Shown: positions 7,300 to 16,354, counted from the stretch's first letter. The stretch is 64,000 nt of DNA from Cedecea davisae DSM 4568 (GCF_000412335.2 NZ_KE161030.1:2227787-2291786); one strand, 5' to 3'. A program made the numbers and translations. Notes: a model not told the origin generated them from the sequence alone.

Positions 7300-8670
7300 G
7301 TGGCAAAAACATTATTGCGCAGTGGATGCCTTGATGACTTTCTCGCACTGGGCGAAAACGGTCAGGCGGTGTTTGATTCGGCGTTTCAGATACGCGAAAC
7401 CTTACGCCTTCGTAAGCAGCAGGCCGTCGCCGACGCGCTGGCTATTCCCCAGCCGAACGATGAAGGTGACCGGGTAGACTGGTATTCTCCGCAGGAAGGC
7501 AGCGTGACCAGCTGGGCCGCCGCCAGCGATGAAGAACGCCGCACCGCCCTACGCTACCTCGATAATTGTCTGTCTAACGTGGCTTCGCTTAGCGCCCGCT
7601 GCCAGCAGGCGGAAAAAACCTCCATTCGCCTGTTTGGTGCCCTGCTCGAGAAAGCGCTGCAATTTCCCGGCAGCCAGCACGTTTACCTGGTGAACGGTAA
7701 ACCAGTTATCACTTTTTGGGGCTTTGTAAACCTGAACCAGGGCGCGCGTGACGATGTGCTTGAATGCCTGCGTGCGGTCGAACCTCGTGAGCCGGAGATT
7801 GCTTTTATCCCGGAAGAGGTAATGCCGGAGCCGGAGCCTCTGCCGGTAGTGATTAGCGAGCCGGAAAAACCGCTGCTCGAAGCGCCGGTTGCGCTCCAGG
7901 CCTCAGATGAATCGCCGGTGTACAGCATCGGCCCCGCCCCTGCTAACGCCGCCGTGGTTGAAGAAACACCTGAAGTTCAACCGCAGCCCGCTTCCGCGCC
8001 TCAGGCCCGACGCCGCTGGCTACTGCCGGTAGCCGCCGTGGTTGCTCTCGCCGTTGCCGTTCCCGTTGGTTATTTCCTGATTTCAGGCCAGCAGCCCGCA
8101 CCGGTCGCCGTTGCCCAGGCCGAGGTTGTGCCTCAGCCTGGTGCCCCGCGGCCCGTTCAGGTGGTCGAGGTGGCTAAAAGTAGCCTGCCGCTGACCCAGG
8201 CCGAAGTCGTGGTGCCGCCAAAACCCGAGCCTGCGCCAGTAGCCGCCCCGGAGCCTGAGGTTATTGCCGTGGCCGCCGACGTACCGAAGAATGCGCTGAT
8301 CCTCCCTGCCGAGGCGTTAAAGATTGGCTCCACCAAATTCCTCAACGGCACCTGGCGGGCACAGATCAACTTTAGCGATCCTATCACCGGCAAGCCGCCG
8401 AGCCTGCGCTACCAGATTGCCAACAACAAAGGCAGCGTGCGCCTGGTTTACGGCGACAATGTAGTCTGTAAAGCCGAAGTCTTCTCCGGCCTGCATCAGT
8501 CCGGCGCGTTGATGATTAAAACTCGCGGCAGCGCACGTTGCAGCGACGGCAACCGCTACCCGATGCCGGAAGTCACCTGTAAGACCGGCAGCAACGGTGC
8601 CGCAGAGTGCACGGGCCGCTATGAAAACGACAAAGTCGTGCCTATCACCTTCCGTAAAGTGAGTAACTGA
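7300..8670 (+). CDS. srfA: SrfA-like protein, first gene of the srfABC operon
   Basis: 456 aa. The N-terminal ~150 residues are soluble. A proline/glutamate-rich linker follows, then a single TM segment (RRRWLLPVAAVVALAVAVPV, residues ~236-262), a Pro/Ala/Val-rich linker (PKPEPAPVAAPEPE) and a C-terminal domain with four cysteines. This gives a cytoplasmic domain, membrane anchor and probable periplasmic domain with disulfides. It starts with GTG at 7300, AGGA 8 nt upstream. It is recognised as SrfA from the order srfA-srfB-srfC, known from Salmonella as SsrB-regulated factors. The biochemical function is unclear. Confidence 0.8.
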   Translation: MAKTLLRSGCLDDFLALGENGQAVFDSAFQIRETLRLRKQQAVADALAIPQPNDEGDRVDWYSPQEGSVTSWAAASDEERRTALRYLDNCLSNVASLSARCQQAEKTSIRLFGALLEKALQFPGSQHVYLVNGKPVITFWGFVNLNQGARDDVLECLRAVEPREPEIAFIPEEVMPEPEPLPVVISEPEKPLLEAPVALQASDESPVYSIGPAPANAAVVEETPEVQPQPASAPQARRRWLLPVAAVVALAVAVPVGYFLISGQQPAPVAVAQAEVVPQPGAPRPVQVVEVAKSSLPLTQAEVVVPPKPEPAPVAAPEPEVIAVAADVPKNALILPAEALKIGSTKFLNGTWRAQINFSDPITGKPPSLRYQIANNKGSVRLVYGDNVVCKAEVFSGLHQSGALMIKTRGSARCSDGNRYPMPEVTCKTGSNGAAECTGRYENDKVVPITFRKVSN

Positions 8671-8672
8671 TA

Positions 8673-11645
8673 ATGCTGGCGACTCTTTTTAACTACAAGC
8701 CGAGCGTTACGCTCATCAAAGACAGCGGCATTCAGTTCCTGGATTTTGGCCTGGCGCCGCAAACAAATGCCGCCCACGCCGGGCGCTTTGTGCGCCAGAC
8801 GGCCAATGGCCCGCTGCTGCGCCTCGACTACGACGTAGTTCCTGGCAAATTTACCCTGCCCGGGGAGAACGGCTCCGCGCCTGAAGTGGTGAAACCCGAA
8901 AGCACCATTACGCTTGGCCACTCTCTGCGGGTGATGGACAAAACCTGGCTGCCGCTGCCGTTCCTGCGCTTTAACCCGCCGCGTACCTTTGTGGGCGGCC
9001 CGGATAACTGGGCGCGCGTGCAGGTTCGTGTCCTCGATACGCCGGACTCTGCTGGCAACACGGTGCGTATCAGCATCGCGCTGGACAGCAAAATCTACGC
9101 CGACGATCATCCCGCGGCGCACCTCGCGCCGACCGAGAGCGACGTGCGCAACGGCACCCGTTTTGCGCTGGCATGGCACAACCACGAAATCAAAGATTTT
9201 CTCGACCAGACCTGGGTCGACGGCTGGCTGCGTGAAGCCTTTAGCCAGTTTGCCACACGCGTGGAAGAGCGCGCCGAACGCGACCTGAGCGCGGCAATGA
9301 AAGCGTTCGAATACCAGGCGCATTACCTGAACATTCTAGAGCTTATCGGCAATCAGCTTGCGGTACCGGAAGTGAAAATCGTCACCGCTACGCTGCAATC
9401 TCCGGCGATTGACGTGGATTTAGTGCTCGACGTCGGCAATACCCACACCTGCGGCGTACTGATTGAAGACCACGGCGAAGAGAACGACGGCCTGCGCCAG
9501 ACAGCCGAACTGCAAATCCGCTCCCTTAGCGAACCGCAGTTGATCAACGACGCAATGTTTACCAGCCGCCTGGAGTTCAGCGAAGCCAAATTCGGCAAGC
9601 AGCATTTCTCCGTGGAGAGCGGCCGCGACGATGCGTTCGTCTGGCCTTCTATTGCCCGCGTGGGCGACGAAGCCCGCCGCATGGCCTGCGCCCGCCTGGG
9701 TACGGAAGGTGCCAGCGGCATCTCCAGCCCGCGCCGCTATCTGTGGGACGTTACGCCCGCAGGCCAGGACTGGCACTTCAGCCAGATGGGCGTGAAAAGC
9801 CAGCGTGAGCCGCTCGCGACCGCCTTCCCGCTGATGAACCTGATGAACGACGACGGCCAGCCGCTTTACGCCCTGCCGATGGACGAGCGCCTGCCGGTAT
9901 TTTCCCCGCAGTACAGCCGCAGTTCACTGATGACCCTGATGCTGTGCGAGTTGCTGTCGCAGGCGCTGATGCAGGTCAACAGCATCGGTTCGCGCCAGAG
10001 CATGGGCCACCCGACGTCGCCGCGTCAGCTGCGTAACCTCATTCTTACCCTGCCTTCGGCAATGCCGAAGCCCGAGCGCGAGCTGTTCCGCCAGCGCATG
10101 CAGGAGGCGGTAGGCCTGGTCTGGAAAGCAATGGACTGGCACCCGACGGACGAAGGCTTCACGCTCGAGCGTGATAAGAAAAAAAGCATTGTGCCGGTGC
10201 CGGAAGTGCAGATGGAGTGGGACGAAGCGACCTGCGGCCAGCTGGTCTGGCTGTACAATGAGGCGCTGGTTAACTACGCCGGGCAAACCGGGCGCTTCTT
10301 TGAAAGCCTGGCCCGCCCCGACCGCGCGCTGACGCCAGACGAACCAGCAGGCAAAACGTTGCGCGTCGCCTCTATCGATATCGGCGGCGGCACGACGGAT
10401 ATGGCCATCACCCAGTATCAGCTGGACGACGGCGTAGGCAGCAACGTGAAAATCGCCCCGCGTTTGTTGTTCCGCGAAGGGTTTAAGGTTGCCGGTGACG
10501 ACATCCTGCTGGACGTTATCCAGCGCTGCGTACTGCCCGCATTACAGGCTCATATTCATAAAGCCGGCGTGGCCGATGCTCCGGGTTTGATGACGACGCT
10601 GTTCGGCGAGTCAGGACGCATGGATACCCGCGCCACCCTGCGCCAGCAAACCGCGCTCCAGCTGTTTATCCCGCTGGGACACGCGGTACTTTCGTTCTGG
10701 GAAGAGAGCGACCCGGAAGAACCGGATTCGGTGCTGGAAGCCACCTTTGGTGAGCTGCTGACGCAAATGCCAACCCGCAACGTCATCAATTACGTTCAGC
10801 AGGCGGTGCAGCATGAGCTCCCCGCCGACGCGCCGCAGTTCGACGTGATGAGCGTGCCGTTACAGGCAGAAATTGCCGCCCTGCAGGATGCGCTGCTGGC
10901 GGGCCAGTTTACCCTCACCGCCCCTTTACAGGCGCTGTGCGAAGTGATCAACCATTATTGCTGCGACGTACTGCTGGTCACCGGCCGCCCGGGCTGCCTG
11001 CCGGGCGTGCAGGCGCTGCTGCGCCATTTGCAGCCGGTGCCGGTCAATCGCATAGTCTGGCTGGATAACTACCAGACCCACGAATGGTATCCGTTCAGCC
11101 AGCAGGGGCGCATCGGCAACCCGAAATCTACCGCTGCGGTGGGCGCGATGTTGTGCAGCCTGGCGATGGATCTGCGCCTGCCCAGCTTTAACTTTAAGGC
11201 CGCCGATATTCAGGCCTACTCCACGGTGCGTTATCTCGGCATGCTGGACGGCAACGACCGCCTGCTGGAAGAAAACGTCTGGTATCGCGATATCGATCTT
11301 GATAGCCCGCAGGCGAGCCTGGACACCCGAGTCCACTTCCCGCTGCGCGGCAACGCCTGCCTCGGTTTCCGTCAGCTGGATAATGCCCGCTGGCCCGCCA
11401 CGCCGCTGTATACCCTGGCTATCAACTCGCCGCAGCTGGCCAAGTCCATCGCCGGAGACGGCGTACTTAACGTCAGGCTGAAGCAAACCCGTGAGGCCGA
11501 GTCGTTCCATCTGGCGGAGGCGTGGCTTTCAGACGGCAGTAAAGTGCCGCTTGAACAACTGAGTTTTAAATTGAATACCCTCGCCGGCAGCTACAGCGGC
11601 GCGACGCATTACTGGATAGACAGCGGGAGCGTGTACCAAAAATGA
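8673..11645 (+). CDS. srfB: SrfB-like protein with actin/Hsp70-type ATPase motifs
   Basis: 990 aa. Phosphate-1-like motif LVLDVGNTHTCGVLIED at about residues 247-265, phosphate-2-like VASIDIGGGTTDMAI at about 566-580 and an adenosine-type LLVTGRPGCLPGVQALL at about 767-783 place it in the actin/Hsp70/sugar-kinase ATPase fold. The first ~240 residues are an extra N-terminal domain. Starting 2 bp after srfA and overlapping srfC by 4 bp (ATGA), it is translationally coupled. Homologues were first described as SsrB-controlled genes in Salmonella; a cytotoxic role has been proposed for SrfABC in insect-associated bacteria. Function here is inferred only to be an ATP-driven scaffold or chaperone-like partner of SrfA and SrfC. 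Confidence 0.84.
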   Translation: MLATLFNYKPSVTLIKDSGIQFLDFGLAPQTNAAHAGRFVRQTANGPLLRLDYDVVPGKFTLPGENGSAPEVVKPESTITLGHSLRVMDKTWLPLPFLRFNPPRTFVGGPDNWARVQVRVLDTPDSAGNTVRISIALDSKIYADDHPAAHLAPTESDVRNGTRFALAWHNHEIKDFLDQTWVDGWLREAFSQFATRVEERAERDLSAAMKAFEYQAHYLNILELIGNQLAVPEVKIVTATLQSPAIDVDLVLDVGNTHTCGVLIEDHGEENDGLRQTAELQIRSLSEPQLINDAMFTSRLEFSEAKFGKQHFSVESGRDDAFVWPSIARVGDEARRMACARLGTEGASGISSPRRYLWDVTPAGQDWHFSQMGVKSQREPLATAFPLMNLMNDDGQPLYALPMDERLPVFSPQYSRSSLMTLMLCELLSQALMQVNSIGSRQSMGHPTSPRQLRNLILTLPSAMPKPERELFRQRMQEAVGLVWKAMDWHPTDEGFTLERDKKKSIVPVPEVQMEWDEATCGQLVWLYNEALVNYAGQTGRFFESLARPDRALTPDEPAGKTLRVASIDIGGGTTDMAITQYQLDDGVGSNVKIAPRLLFREGFKVAGDDILLDVIQRCVLPALQAHIHKAGVADAPGLMTTLFGESGRMDTRATLRQQTALQLFIPLGHAVLSFWEESDPEEPDSVLEATFGELLTQMPTRNVINYVQQAVQHELPADAPQFDVMSVPLQAEIAALQDALLAGQFTLTAPLQALCEVINHYCCDVLLVTGRPGCLPGVQALLRHLQPVPVNRIVWLDNYQTHEWYPFSQQGRIGNPKSTAAVGAMLCSLAMDLRLPSFNFKAADIQAYSTVRYLGMLDGNDRLLEENVWYRDIDLDSPQASLDTRVHFPLRGNACLGFRQLDNARWPATPLYTLAINSPQLAKSIAGDGVLNVRLKQTREAESFHLAEAWLSDGSKVPLEQLSFKLNTLAGSYSGATHYWIDSGSVYQK

Positions 11646-13783
11646 AGCAGTCAACCACCTCGCTTAACCATCTGGTGAACTGGGTTCAGATGACCCGTAC
11701 TTTTGCTCCGCTGCTGGACAGCGAAGCCGACAGCCTGCTGATAAAACTCCAGCAGCTTAGCGAACGAAATCGACGCATTACCTCGCTTGAAGACGCGCCG
11801 CTAACGCTCGGCATCTACGGCCACGCGCTGGACGGTAAAAATCATCTACTGAATACTCTGCAAGGCAACCCGAATGGCCGCATTGATATTCAGCTTGGCG
11901 ACAAACGCCTCGATTACCTGACGCACATTAATCCGGGCCATACTCCGGCTGCAATGGCGGTACGCTTTAGCTCACAACAGCCGCCGGAAGTGGATAATTA
12001 CCCCCTGCTGCTGACGCTGTATAGCGAAGTCGAGCTGGCTCAGCAGTTTATTAACCAATACCACGCAGCTCCGGCTCCGCGCCTTGCCACTTCCAGCGCG
12101 GTAACCCTGCGCTTAGCCGAACTTGAATCCCGCCGTCAGGCCACGCCGGTAGAGGGGCTAACTGCCGAACAGGTAGCCGATCTGCTGCGCGGCTACCACC
12201 GCTTGCAGCGTCGCCAGAATCACCTCGACGTTAACGTTTGTTATCAGATGGCACAGCTCGCCCCGCTGCTTACGGTGGAAGATCGTGCTTCGCTGTTTGC
12301 CCTGCTGTGGGGAGAGGACAGCGCCCTGACCGAGACCTGGCTGCGGCTGGCTCACGCGCTCCAGCATCTCGGCGGCGTGGAGCAAGTATTGGCTCCGGCA
12401 AGCTTGGTGGTGGACAGCTTCCTGCTGCCAGCCGAAGGCTTCCTGATCCCGGCAAGTCCTGATGATCCTCAGGAGCAGGCCGACGTAATGGTTTGCCCGC
12501 TCTCGGAGCGCCAGCCTGGCCCACATCTTAGCCTGCCGCAGAGCGATCTTGCCCTGCTGTGCGCCGAAGTTGTGTTTACCCTGAACCAGGAATCCGCGCT
12601 GCCGCTGGTTGATTTGCTGGACATTCCCGGGCACCAGCTCACCTGGTACACCAACCGCCTTCAGCCCGATACGCTGCTGGTTTGCAACGCGGTAAGCGAG
12701 CGCGCTGAAGTTCAGGCGACCGGTAAAGCGCTGGCATGGTGGGTGGACAGCACCCAAAGCCCGGGGCACAGTTCGCTGCCGGGTCTGGTCTGGACAATCA
12801 CGCCGTTCGACGCCCGTTTCACCAGCGGAGCCAGTCTCGATGATGGCGTACAAAGGCTGGTCGGCCACCCCGGCAAACGTTGGGGAACGCTACAGGCGCT
12901 GGACAGCCGAAATATGCACCGCCTGCTTGAATGGCTGACAGACGCTCTGAATCACGCCCGCCGCGAACAGCGCATTGCCGCTTTGCGTAACGAGCTGGAC
13001 GCGCAAACCGTGGCCCTGTTCCAGCGCTTTAGCGAAGCCCATCAGGTCACGCCGCAGCAGGCTCGCCAGCAGGCAGAAGATCTTGTTCGCGCCCTGCAAT
13101 CCCGAGCGACCCAGCACGGCAACCTGCTTGCCAGCCTGGTGCCTTCCCGCGATGCGCTCCAGCAGCGCTGGCTTCAGCACCAACAGCAGCATCAGCCGAA
13201 GCCGGAAGGTTTTGCCCTGGAGATAGACCTGTTTGCCGACACCGTTGAGAGCGAAGCGCCGGTGACCGATGGCATCAGTTATGCCCGCGCCGTGCACCAG
13301 CTCTGGGTTAATCACCTGCGCCTGCTAGGTCATCGCCGCGAAGCCGCGCACCAGTTTGGCCTCGACGGCATTCAGCTTCAGGCACTGTGTGATGTGCTGA
13401 TTGTCGCCAGCTACCGGCTGGATGTTCCTGCCATGCTGGAACGCAGCATGCAGAGCGGCGAGTCCGGCCTTGAGCTGGACATTTCCCGCGCCAGCACGGT
13501 GCTGGGTGACTTCATCGCCTGGCTGGGCTATGCCAGCGTTCCCGTTTCTGGCCGCCCGGCGAGCCGTGTAAACAAAGGACTGGCGGTATTTGCGCCCCCA
13601 GCTCAGGCCGACATCAGCCGCCGCCTGACAAAGCTTGGCGAGCAGCCAACACGGGGCAACGCCAGCTATGTTTACGACTGGCTGGTTGCGCTCTACACCC
13701 GAGCGACAGAAAACATCGGCTACCAGAACCCGCAGGATATAAACGATAAGCAGCGCCAGACATTGCTTAAATTATTGGGGTAA
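11642..13783 (+). CDS. srfC: SrfC-like protein, GTPase-fold with degenerate P-loop
   Basis: 713 aa. Near residues 57-71 the sequence GIYGHALDGKNHLLN has the spacing of a G1/Walker A motif (GxxxxGK) but Asn replaces the usual Ser/Thr. LLDIPGHQ near residue 328 resembles the G3 DxPG motif of dynamin/Era-type GTPases. A helical C-terminal half follows (QARQQAEDLVRALQSR, LQQRWLQHQQQHQ). It is the last gene of srfABC, overlapping srfB by ATGA. It may bind nucleotide without efficient hydrolysis. No terminator is seen directly downstream. Confidence 0.82.
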   Translation: MKQSTTSLNHLVNWVQMTRTFAPLLDSEADSLLIKLQQLSERNRRITSLEDAPLTLGIYGHALDGKNHLLNTLQGNPNGRIDIQLGDKRLDYLTHINPGHTPAAMAVRFSSQQPPEVDNYPLLLTLYSEVELAQQFINQYHAAPAPRLATSSAVTLRLAELESRRQATPVEGLTAEQVADLLRGYHRLQRRQNHLDVNVCYQMAQLAPLLTVEDRASLFALLWGEDSALTETWLRLAHALQHLGGVEQVLAPASLVVDSFLLPAEGFLIPASPDDPQEQADVMVCPLSERQPGPHLSLPQSDLALLCAEVVFTLNQESALPLVDLLDIPGHQLTWYTNRLQPDTLLVCNAVSERAEVQATGKALAWWVDSTQSPGHSSLPGLVWTITPFDARFTSGASLDDGVQRLVGHPGKRWGTLQALDSRNMHRLLEWLTDALNHARREQRIAALRNELDAQTVALFQRFSEAHQVTPQQARQQAEDLVRALQSRATQHGNLLASLVPSRDALQQRWLQHQQQHQPKPEGFALEIDLFADTVESEAPVTDGISYARAVHQLWVNHLRLLGHRREAAHQFGLDGIQLQALCDVLIVASYRLDVPAMLERSMQSGESGLELDISRASTVLGDFIAWLGYASVPVSGRPASRVNKGLAVFAPPAQADISRRLTKLGEQPTRGNASYVYDWLVALYTRATENIGYQNPQDINDKQRQTLLKLLG

Positions 13784-13902
13784 ATGAGGTTGTCCTGACC
13801 CTGGCGGACATTTCACCCAGGGTTGAGCCAAGTTCATCTATGCAACGCTAAGAGGTTATCTTTTCTGGTTACAGGCGTTTATGTAGCCAGGAATTCTGGC
13901 AG

Positions 13903-13932
13903 TTGGCAGCCAGCTGAATTTCCCGCTACAAT
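13903..13932 (+). promoter_or_regulatory. Sigma-70 promoter of the leader/ABC-F transcript
   Basis: TTGGCA (13903-13908) and TACAAT (13927-13932) are separated by 18 bp, so transcription would start near 13939, about 34 nt before the leader ORF. Both hexamers match the sigma-70 consensus at 5 of 6 positions. Confidence 0.6.
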
Positions 13933-13972
13933 CGCTTCACCCATAAACCAACTGAATATAAGGAGGATCCCC

Positions 13973-14056
13973 ATGTTGTCTTGTGAGCGTTTTAATCGTT
14001 CGCATACTTTTGGCGATCGTCACTGCTCAAGCGTTATCGGTTCCGTGCTGCGATAA
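13973..14056 (+). CDS. Leader peptide upstream of the ABC-F gene
   Basis: 27 codons with an excellent Shine-Dalgarno (AAGGAGG, 7 nt before ATG). The peptide starts MLSCERFNRSHTFGD and is rich in Ser, Arg, His and Cys, ending GSVLR. It has no resemblance to a functional protein I know. The last third of the ORF lies inside the 5' arm and loop of a hairpin (14025-14069), so ribosome position on this ORF would decide which downstream structure forms. This is the arrangement of translational or transcriptional attenuators preceding ribosome-protection genes. Function is inference; the ORF and ribosome site are directly visible. Confidence 0.6.
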   Translation: MLSCERFNRSHTFGDRHCSSVIGSVLR

Positions 14057-14073
14057 CTTCGGCTTGAGCGAAG
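14025..14073 (+). promoter_or_regulatory. Alternative hairpins of a putative attenuator
   Basis: Hairpin 1: GCTCAAGC-GTTATCG (14025-14039) pairs with CGATAAC (14051-14057) and, after a TTCG bulge, GCTTGAGC (14062-14069). Hairpin 2: CTTCG (14057-14061) pairs with CGAAG (14069-14073), using the bulge and 3' arm of hairpin 1, so the two exclude each other. CTCAAG (14026-14031) can also pair with CTTGAG (14152-14157) next to the ABC-F ribosome site. Confidence 0.55.
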
Positions 14074-14166
14074 ACATTCACTAAATCCCTTCCCTCGGGC
14101 TTACCGGGTTATCGTCAGCTTTATACGACGAGGCGTTTTTACGCCCTAACTCTTGAGTAAGTACCT

Positions 14167-15897
14167 ATGAGCACTTTATTAACCGCCCAATCTCTGCACC
14201 TCGACACCGCTTTCGGTTCGCTGCTGGAGTCCATCACTTTTACCCTGAAGAAAGGCGACCGCATCGGCTTAATTGGCCATAACGGCTGCGGCAAAAGTAC
14301 CCTGCTGAAACTGCTGGACGGCACCCTGCTGCCAAATAGCGGCTCGGTAACACGGGCCAGCGCCTGCCTGATGGCAAGGGTTGAACAACATCTGCCGGAA
14401 AGTCTCAATGAGATGACTATGCTGGACGCCGTGCTGGCTCAAATTGAGACGGGTCTGCGCGAGAGTGAACGCTGGCGCGCGGAGGCTCTGCTGGCAAGCA
14501 TGGGCTTCAACGAAGCCGACTGGCTGCTTACCTCGGGCACGCTGAGCGGCGGGCAGCATACGCGCCTGCTTCTGGCGCGCGCGTTGATTAGCGAACCGGA
14601 CCTGCTGCTGCTGGATGAGCCGAGCAACCACCTCGACCTGCCTACGCTGCTATGGCTTGAGCAGTTCCTGCGTGGCTGGAACGGCAGCTTCGTGCTGGTT
14701 TCACACGACCGCAGCCTGCTGGATAACGTCACCAACGGCAGCTGGATTTTGCGCGACCGCACGCTGCATTTCTTTGCTCTGCCCTGCTCTCAGGCGCGTG
14801 CCGCGCTGGATGAACGAGATAAAACCGATGCCCACCGCCGCCAGGCGGAGCAGAAGGAAATTGACCGTATCGCCGCCAGCGCCAAACGCCTTGCTATCTG
14901 GGGCAAGGTCTACGACAACGAAGATCTGTCGCGTAAAGCTAAGCAGATGGAAAAGCGCATCGACAAGCTCAAGGATGAGCAAACCGAGCTAACCGCCGGG
15001 ACACAGTGGCAATTGCGGCTGAAAGGCGAAGCGCTACCGGCCGACCGCCTGCTGGAGCTGGAAGCGCTGGACGTACGCCCCGCGCCCGAGTGCGAGCCGC
15101 TGTTTAATCTCCCCTTACAGCGGATTAAAAGCGGCGACCGCGTGGCGATTATTGGCCGCAACGGCTGCGGGAAATCTTCGCTATTGCGCCTACTCTGGCA
15201 ACAGTATCAGCAGCCGGAGCAGGAGGAAGGCATCCGCCTGCATCCTCGCGTTCATCTCGGTTATTATGACCAGACGCTGCACCAGCTAAAAGACGGCAAC
15301 ACGCTGCTCGAAGCGCTTGAGCCCTTTGCCGCGCTTAGCGAACAGGACCGGAAGATGGCGCTGATTAACGCTGGCTTTCCGTGGCTGCGCCACCAGCAAA
15401 CCGTCAGCACGCTAAGCGGCGGAGAGCGTTCACGGTTGCTGTTTGTAGGCCTGACGCTGGCGCGCTACTCGCTGCTGATGCTCGACGAGCCGACCAACCA
15501 TCTGGATATGGAAGGTAAAGAAGCGCTGGCTGAAACGCTGCAAAGCTTTGAAGGTGGCGTGATGCTGGTGACTCACGACCGCGAGCTGATAGCCAGAGGC
15601 TGTAATCGCTTCTGGCTGGTGGATAACGGCGAGCTTAGCGAGTGGCACGACCTGGATGCGCTGTACGGCCTGCTTACCGCCGAAGAAACCGGCCAACCGG
15701 TTTCCGAAGCTCGTCCTCCTCTCCGGGAGAACAGGCCAAAATCCCGGCACGAAAGCGATGAGCTACTGGAACGGCTAATCGAGCTGGAGGAAAAGCTGGC
15801 TGAGGATATGGAGCGTAAGGAAAAGCACCAGAAACCGGCGCTGCAAAGTCAGTGGCGAAGTGAGATTGAAGTGTTAAATAAAAAATTAGCGATATAA
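14167..15897 (+). CDS. ABC-F family ATPase, possibly antibiotic-responsive
   Basis: 576 aa with two ABC cassettes on one chain and no TM segments. Cassette 1: Walker A GHNGCGKST (~37-45), signature LSGGQ (~125), Walker B LLLLDEPSNHLD. Cassette 2: Walker A GRNGCGKSS, signature LSGGE, Walker B LLMLDEPTNHLD. A charged linker (residues ~215-285) corresponds to the interdomain linker that reaches into the ribosome, and the C-terminus is a coiled coil. It belongs with EttA/Uup/YbiT/YheS-type translation factors but matches none of these four, so it is an additional ABC-F. The leader peptide and hairpins suggest induction by a translation stress such as a ribosome-targeting drug (inference). Confidence 0.85.
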   Translation: MSTLLTAQSLHLDTAFGSLLESITFTLKKGDRIGLIGHNGCGKSTLLKLLDGTLLPNSGSVTRASACLMARVEQHLPESLNEMTMLDAVLAQIETGLRESERWRAEALLASMGFNEADWLLTSGTLSGGQHTRLLLARALISEPDLLLLDEPSNHLDLPTLLWLEQFLRGWNGSFVLVSHDRSLLDNVTNGSWILRDRTLHFFALPCSQARAALDERDKTDAHRRQAEQKEIDRIAASAKRLAIWGKVYDNEDLSRKAKQMEKRIDKLKDEQTELTAGTQWQLRLKGEALPADRLLELEALDVRPAPECEPLFNLPLQRIKSGDRVAIIGRNGCGKSSLLRLLWQQYQQPEQEEGIRLHPRVHLGYYDQTLHQLKDGNTLLEALEPFAALSEQDRKMALINAGFPWLRHQQTVSTLSGGERSRLLFVGLTLARYSLLMLDEPTNHLDMEGKEALAETLQSFEGGVMLVTHDRELIARGCNRFWLVDNGELSEWHDLDALYGLLTAEETGQPVSEARPPLRENRPKSRHESDELLERLIELEEKLAEDMERKEKHQKPALQSQWRSEIEVLNKKLAI

Positions 15898-15900
15898 CTA

Positions 15901-15932
15901 ATAAGGCCACTGTAATGGTGGCCTTATTTTTC
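15901..15932 (+). terminator. Rho-independent terminator of the ABC-F gene
   Basis: ATAAGGCCAC (15901-15910) pairs perfectly with GTGGCCTTAT (15918-15927) across a 7-nt loop and is followed by TTTTT. Confidence 0.9.
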
Positions 15933-16022
15933 ATGAAATACATCAGCGCCATTAATTCCCTAATATATTCTTTTCTTTTTTGCGCGGCTTACTTAACATT
16001 AATCACCCTGAGATAACCTTAT

Positions 16023-16061
16023 GCTATTTATCGCCGACGGCAAGCCGTTATTTTAAATAGC
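16023..16061. promoter_or_regulatory. Two-tier inverted repeat upstream of a small unknown gene
   Basis: GCTATTTA (16023-16030) pairs with TAAATAGC (16054-16061), enclosing an inner ACGG-caag-CCGT stem (16037-16048). It lies about 40 bp before the start of the 82-aa ORF at 16104. It could be a leader structure or an operator; nothing distinguishes these. Confidence 0.35.
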
Positions 16062-16103
16062 TGATGTATTTATTGGATCGACTAAAAACGAAAGGATACG
16101 ACT

Positions 16104-16352
16104 ATGCAAATAGTAAATTTAACGCGAGCCTTGTTTTGCAATAGTGGGAAAGCAGCATACCGGTTAGTTTTAGGTAACCCGCGATTCAGCCGCTTCGCCA
16201 CCTTTGTCATCTCGATAAAAAACGAAAATGCTCAATTTAAATTAGCTAACGCTAATCTAAGCAGTAAGGAAACGATTCATTTAAAAAACAAAGTAGCCAC
16301 CTATAGCAGATACTTAGAAAACATAAACTTCCTTAACGCGATGAGAGGATAA
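16104..16352 (+). CDS. Small basic protein of unknown function
   Basis: 82 aa (MQIVNLTRALFCNSGKAAYR...), not recognised. It has a good ribosome site (AAAGGA, 7 nt before ATG) and is more AT-rich than its neighbours. The second half (LSSKETIHLKNKVATYSRYL) is predicted helical and Lys-rich. There is no signal peptide or TM segment. A CCCAGGG...CCCTGGG hairpin follows the stop. The ribosome site and flanking hairpins support a real gene, and the base composition suggests acquisition, but no function can be offered. Confidence 0.5.
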   Translation: MQIVNLTRALFCNSGKAAYRLVLGNPRFSRFATFVISIKNENAQFKLANANLSSKETIHLKNKVATYSRYLENINFLNAMRG

Positions 16353-16354
16353 AT

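Larger units (their letters stand above)
13784..14166 (+). other. 383-bp srfC to ABC-F interval: promoter, leader ORF and alternative hairpins
   Basis: The interval holds a promoter (13903-13932), a 27-codon leader ORF (13973-14056) with a strong ribosome site, a long hairpin overlapping the leader's 3' end (14025-14069), an alternative hairpin (14057-14073) and a GGCGT-tttt-ACGCC hairpin (14132-14145) just before the ABC-F gene. The part before the promoter (13784-13900) shows nothing recognisable. Confidence 0.6.

Noticed and set aside
14132..14145. GGCGT-tttt-ACGCC as a strong intrinsic terminator of the ABC-F leader
   Set aside because: The stem has only 5 pairs and no T tract follows; kept only as part of the leader description.
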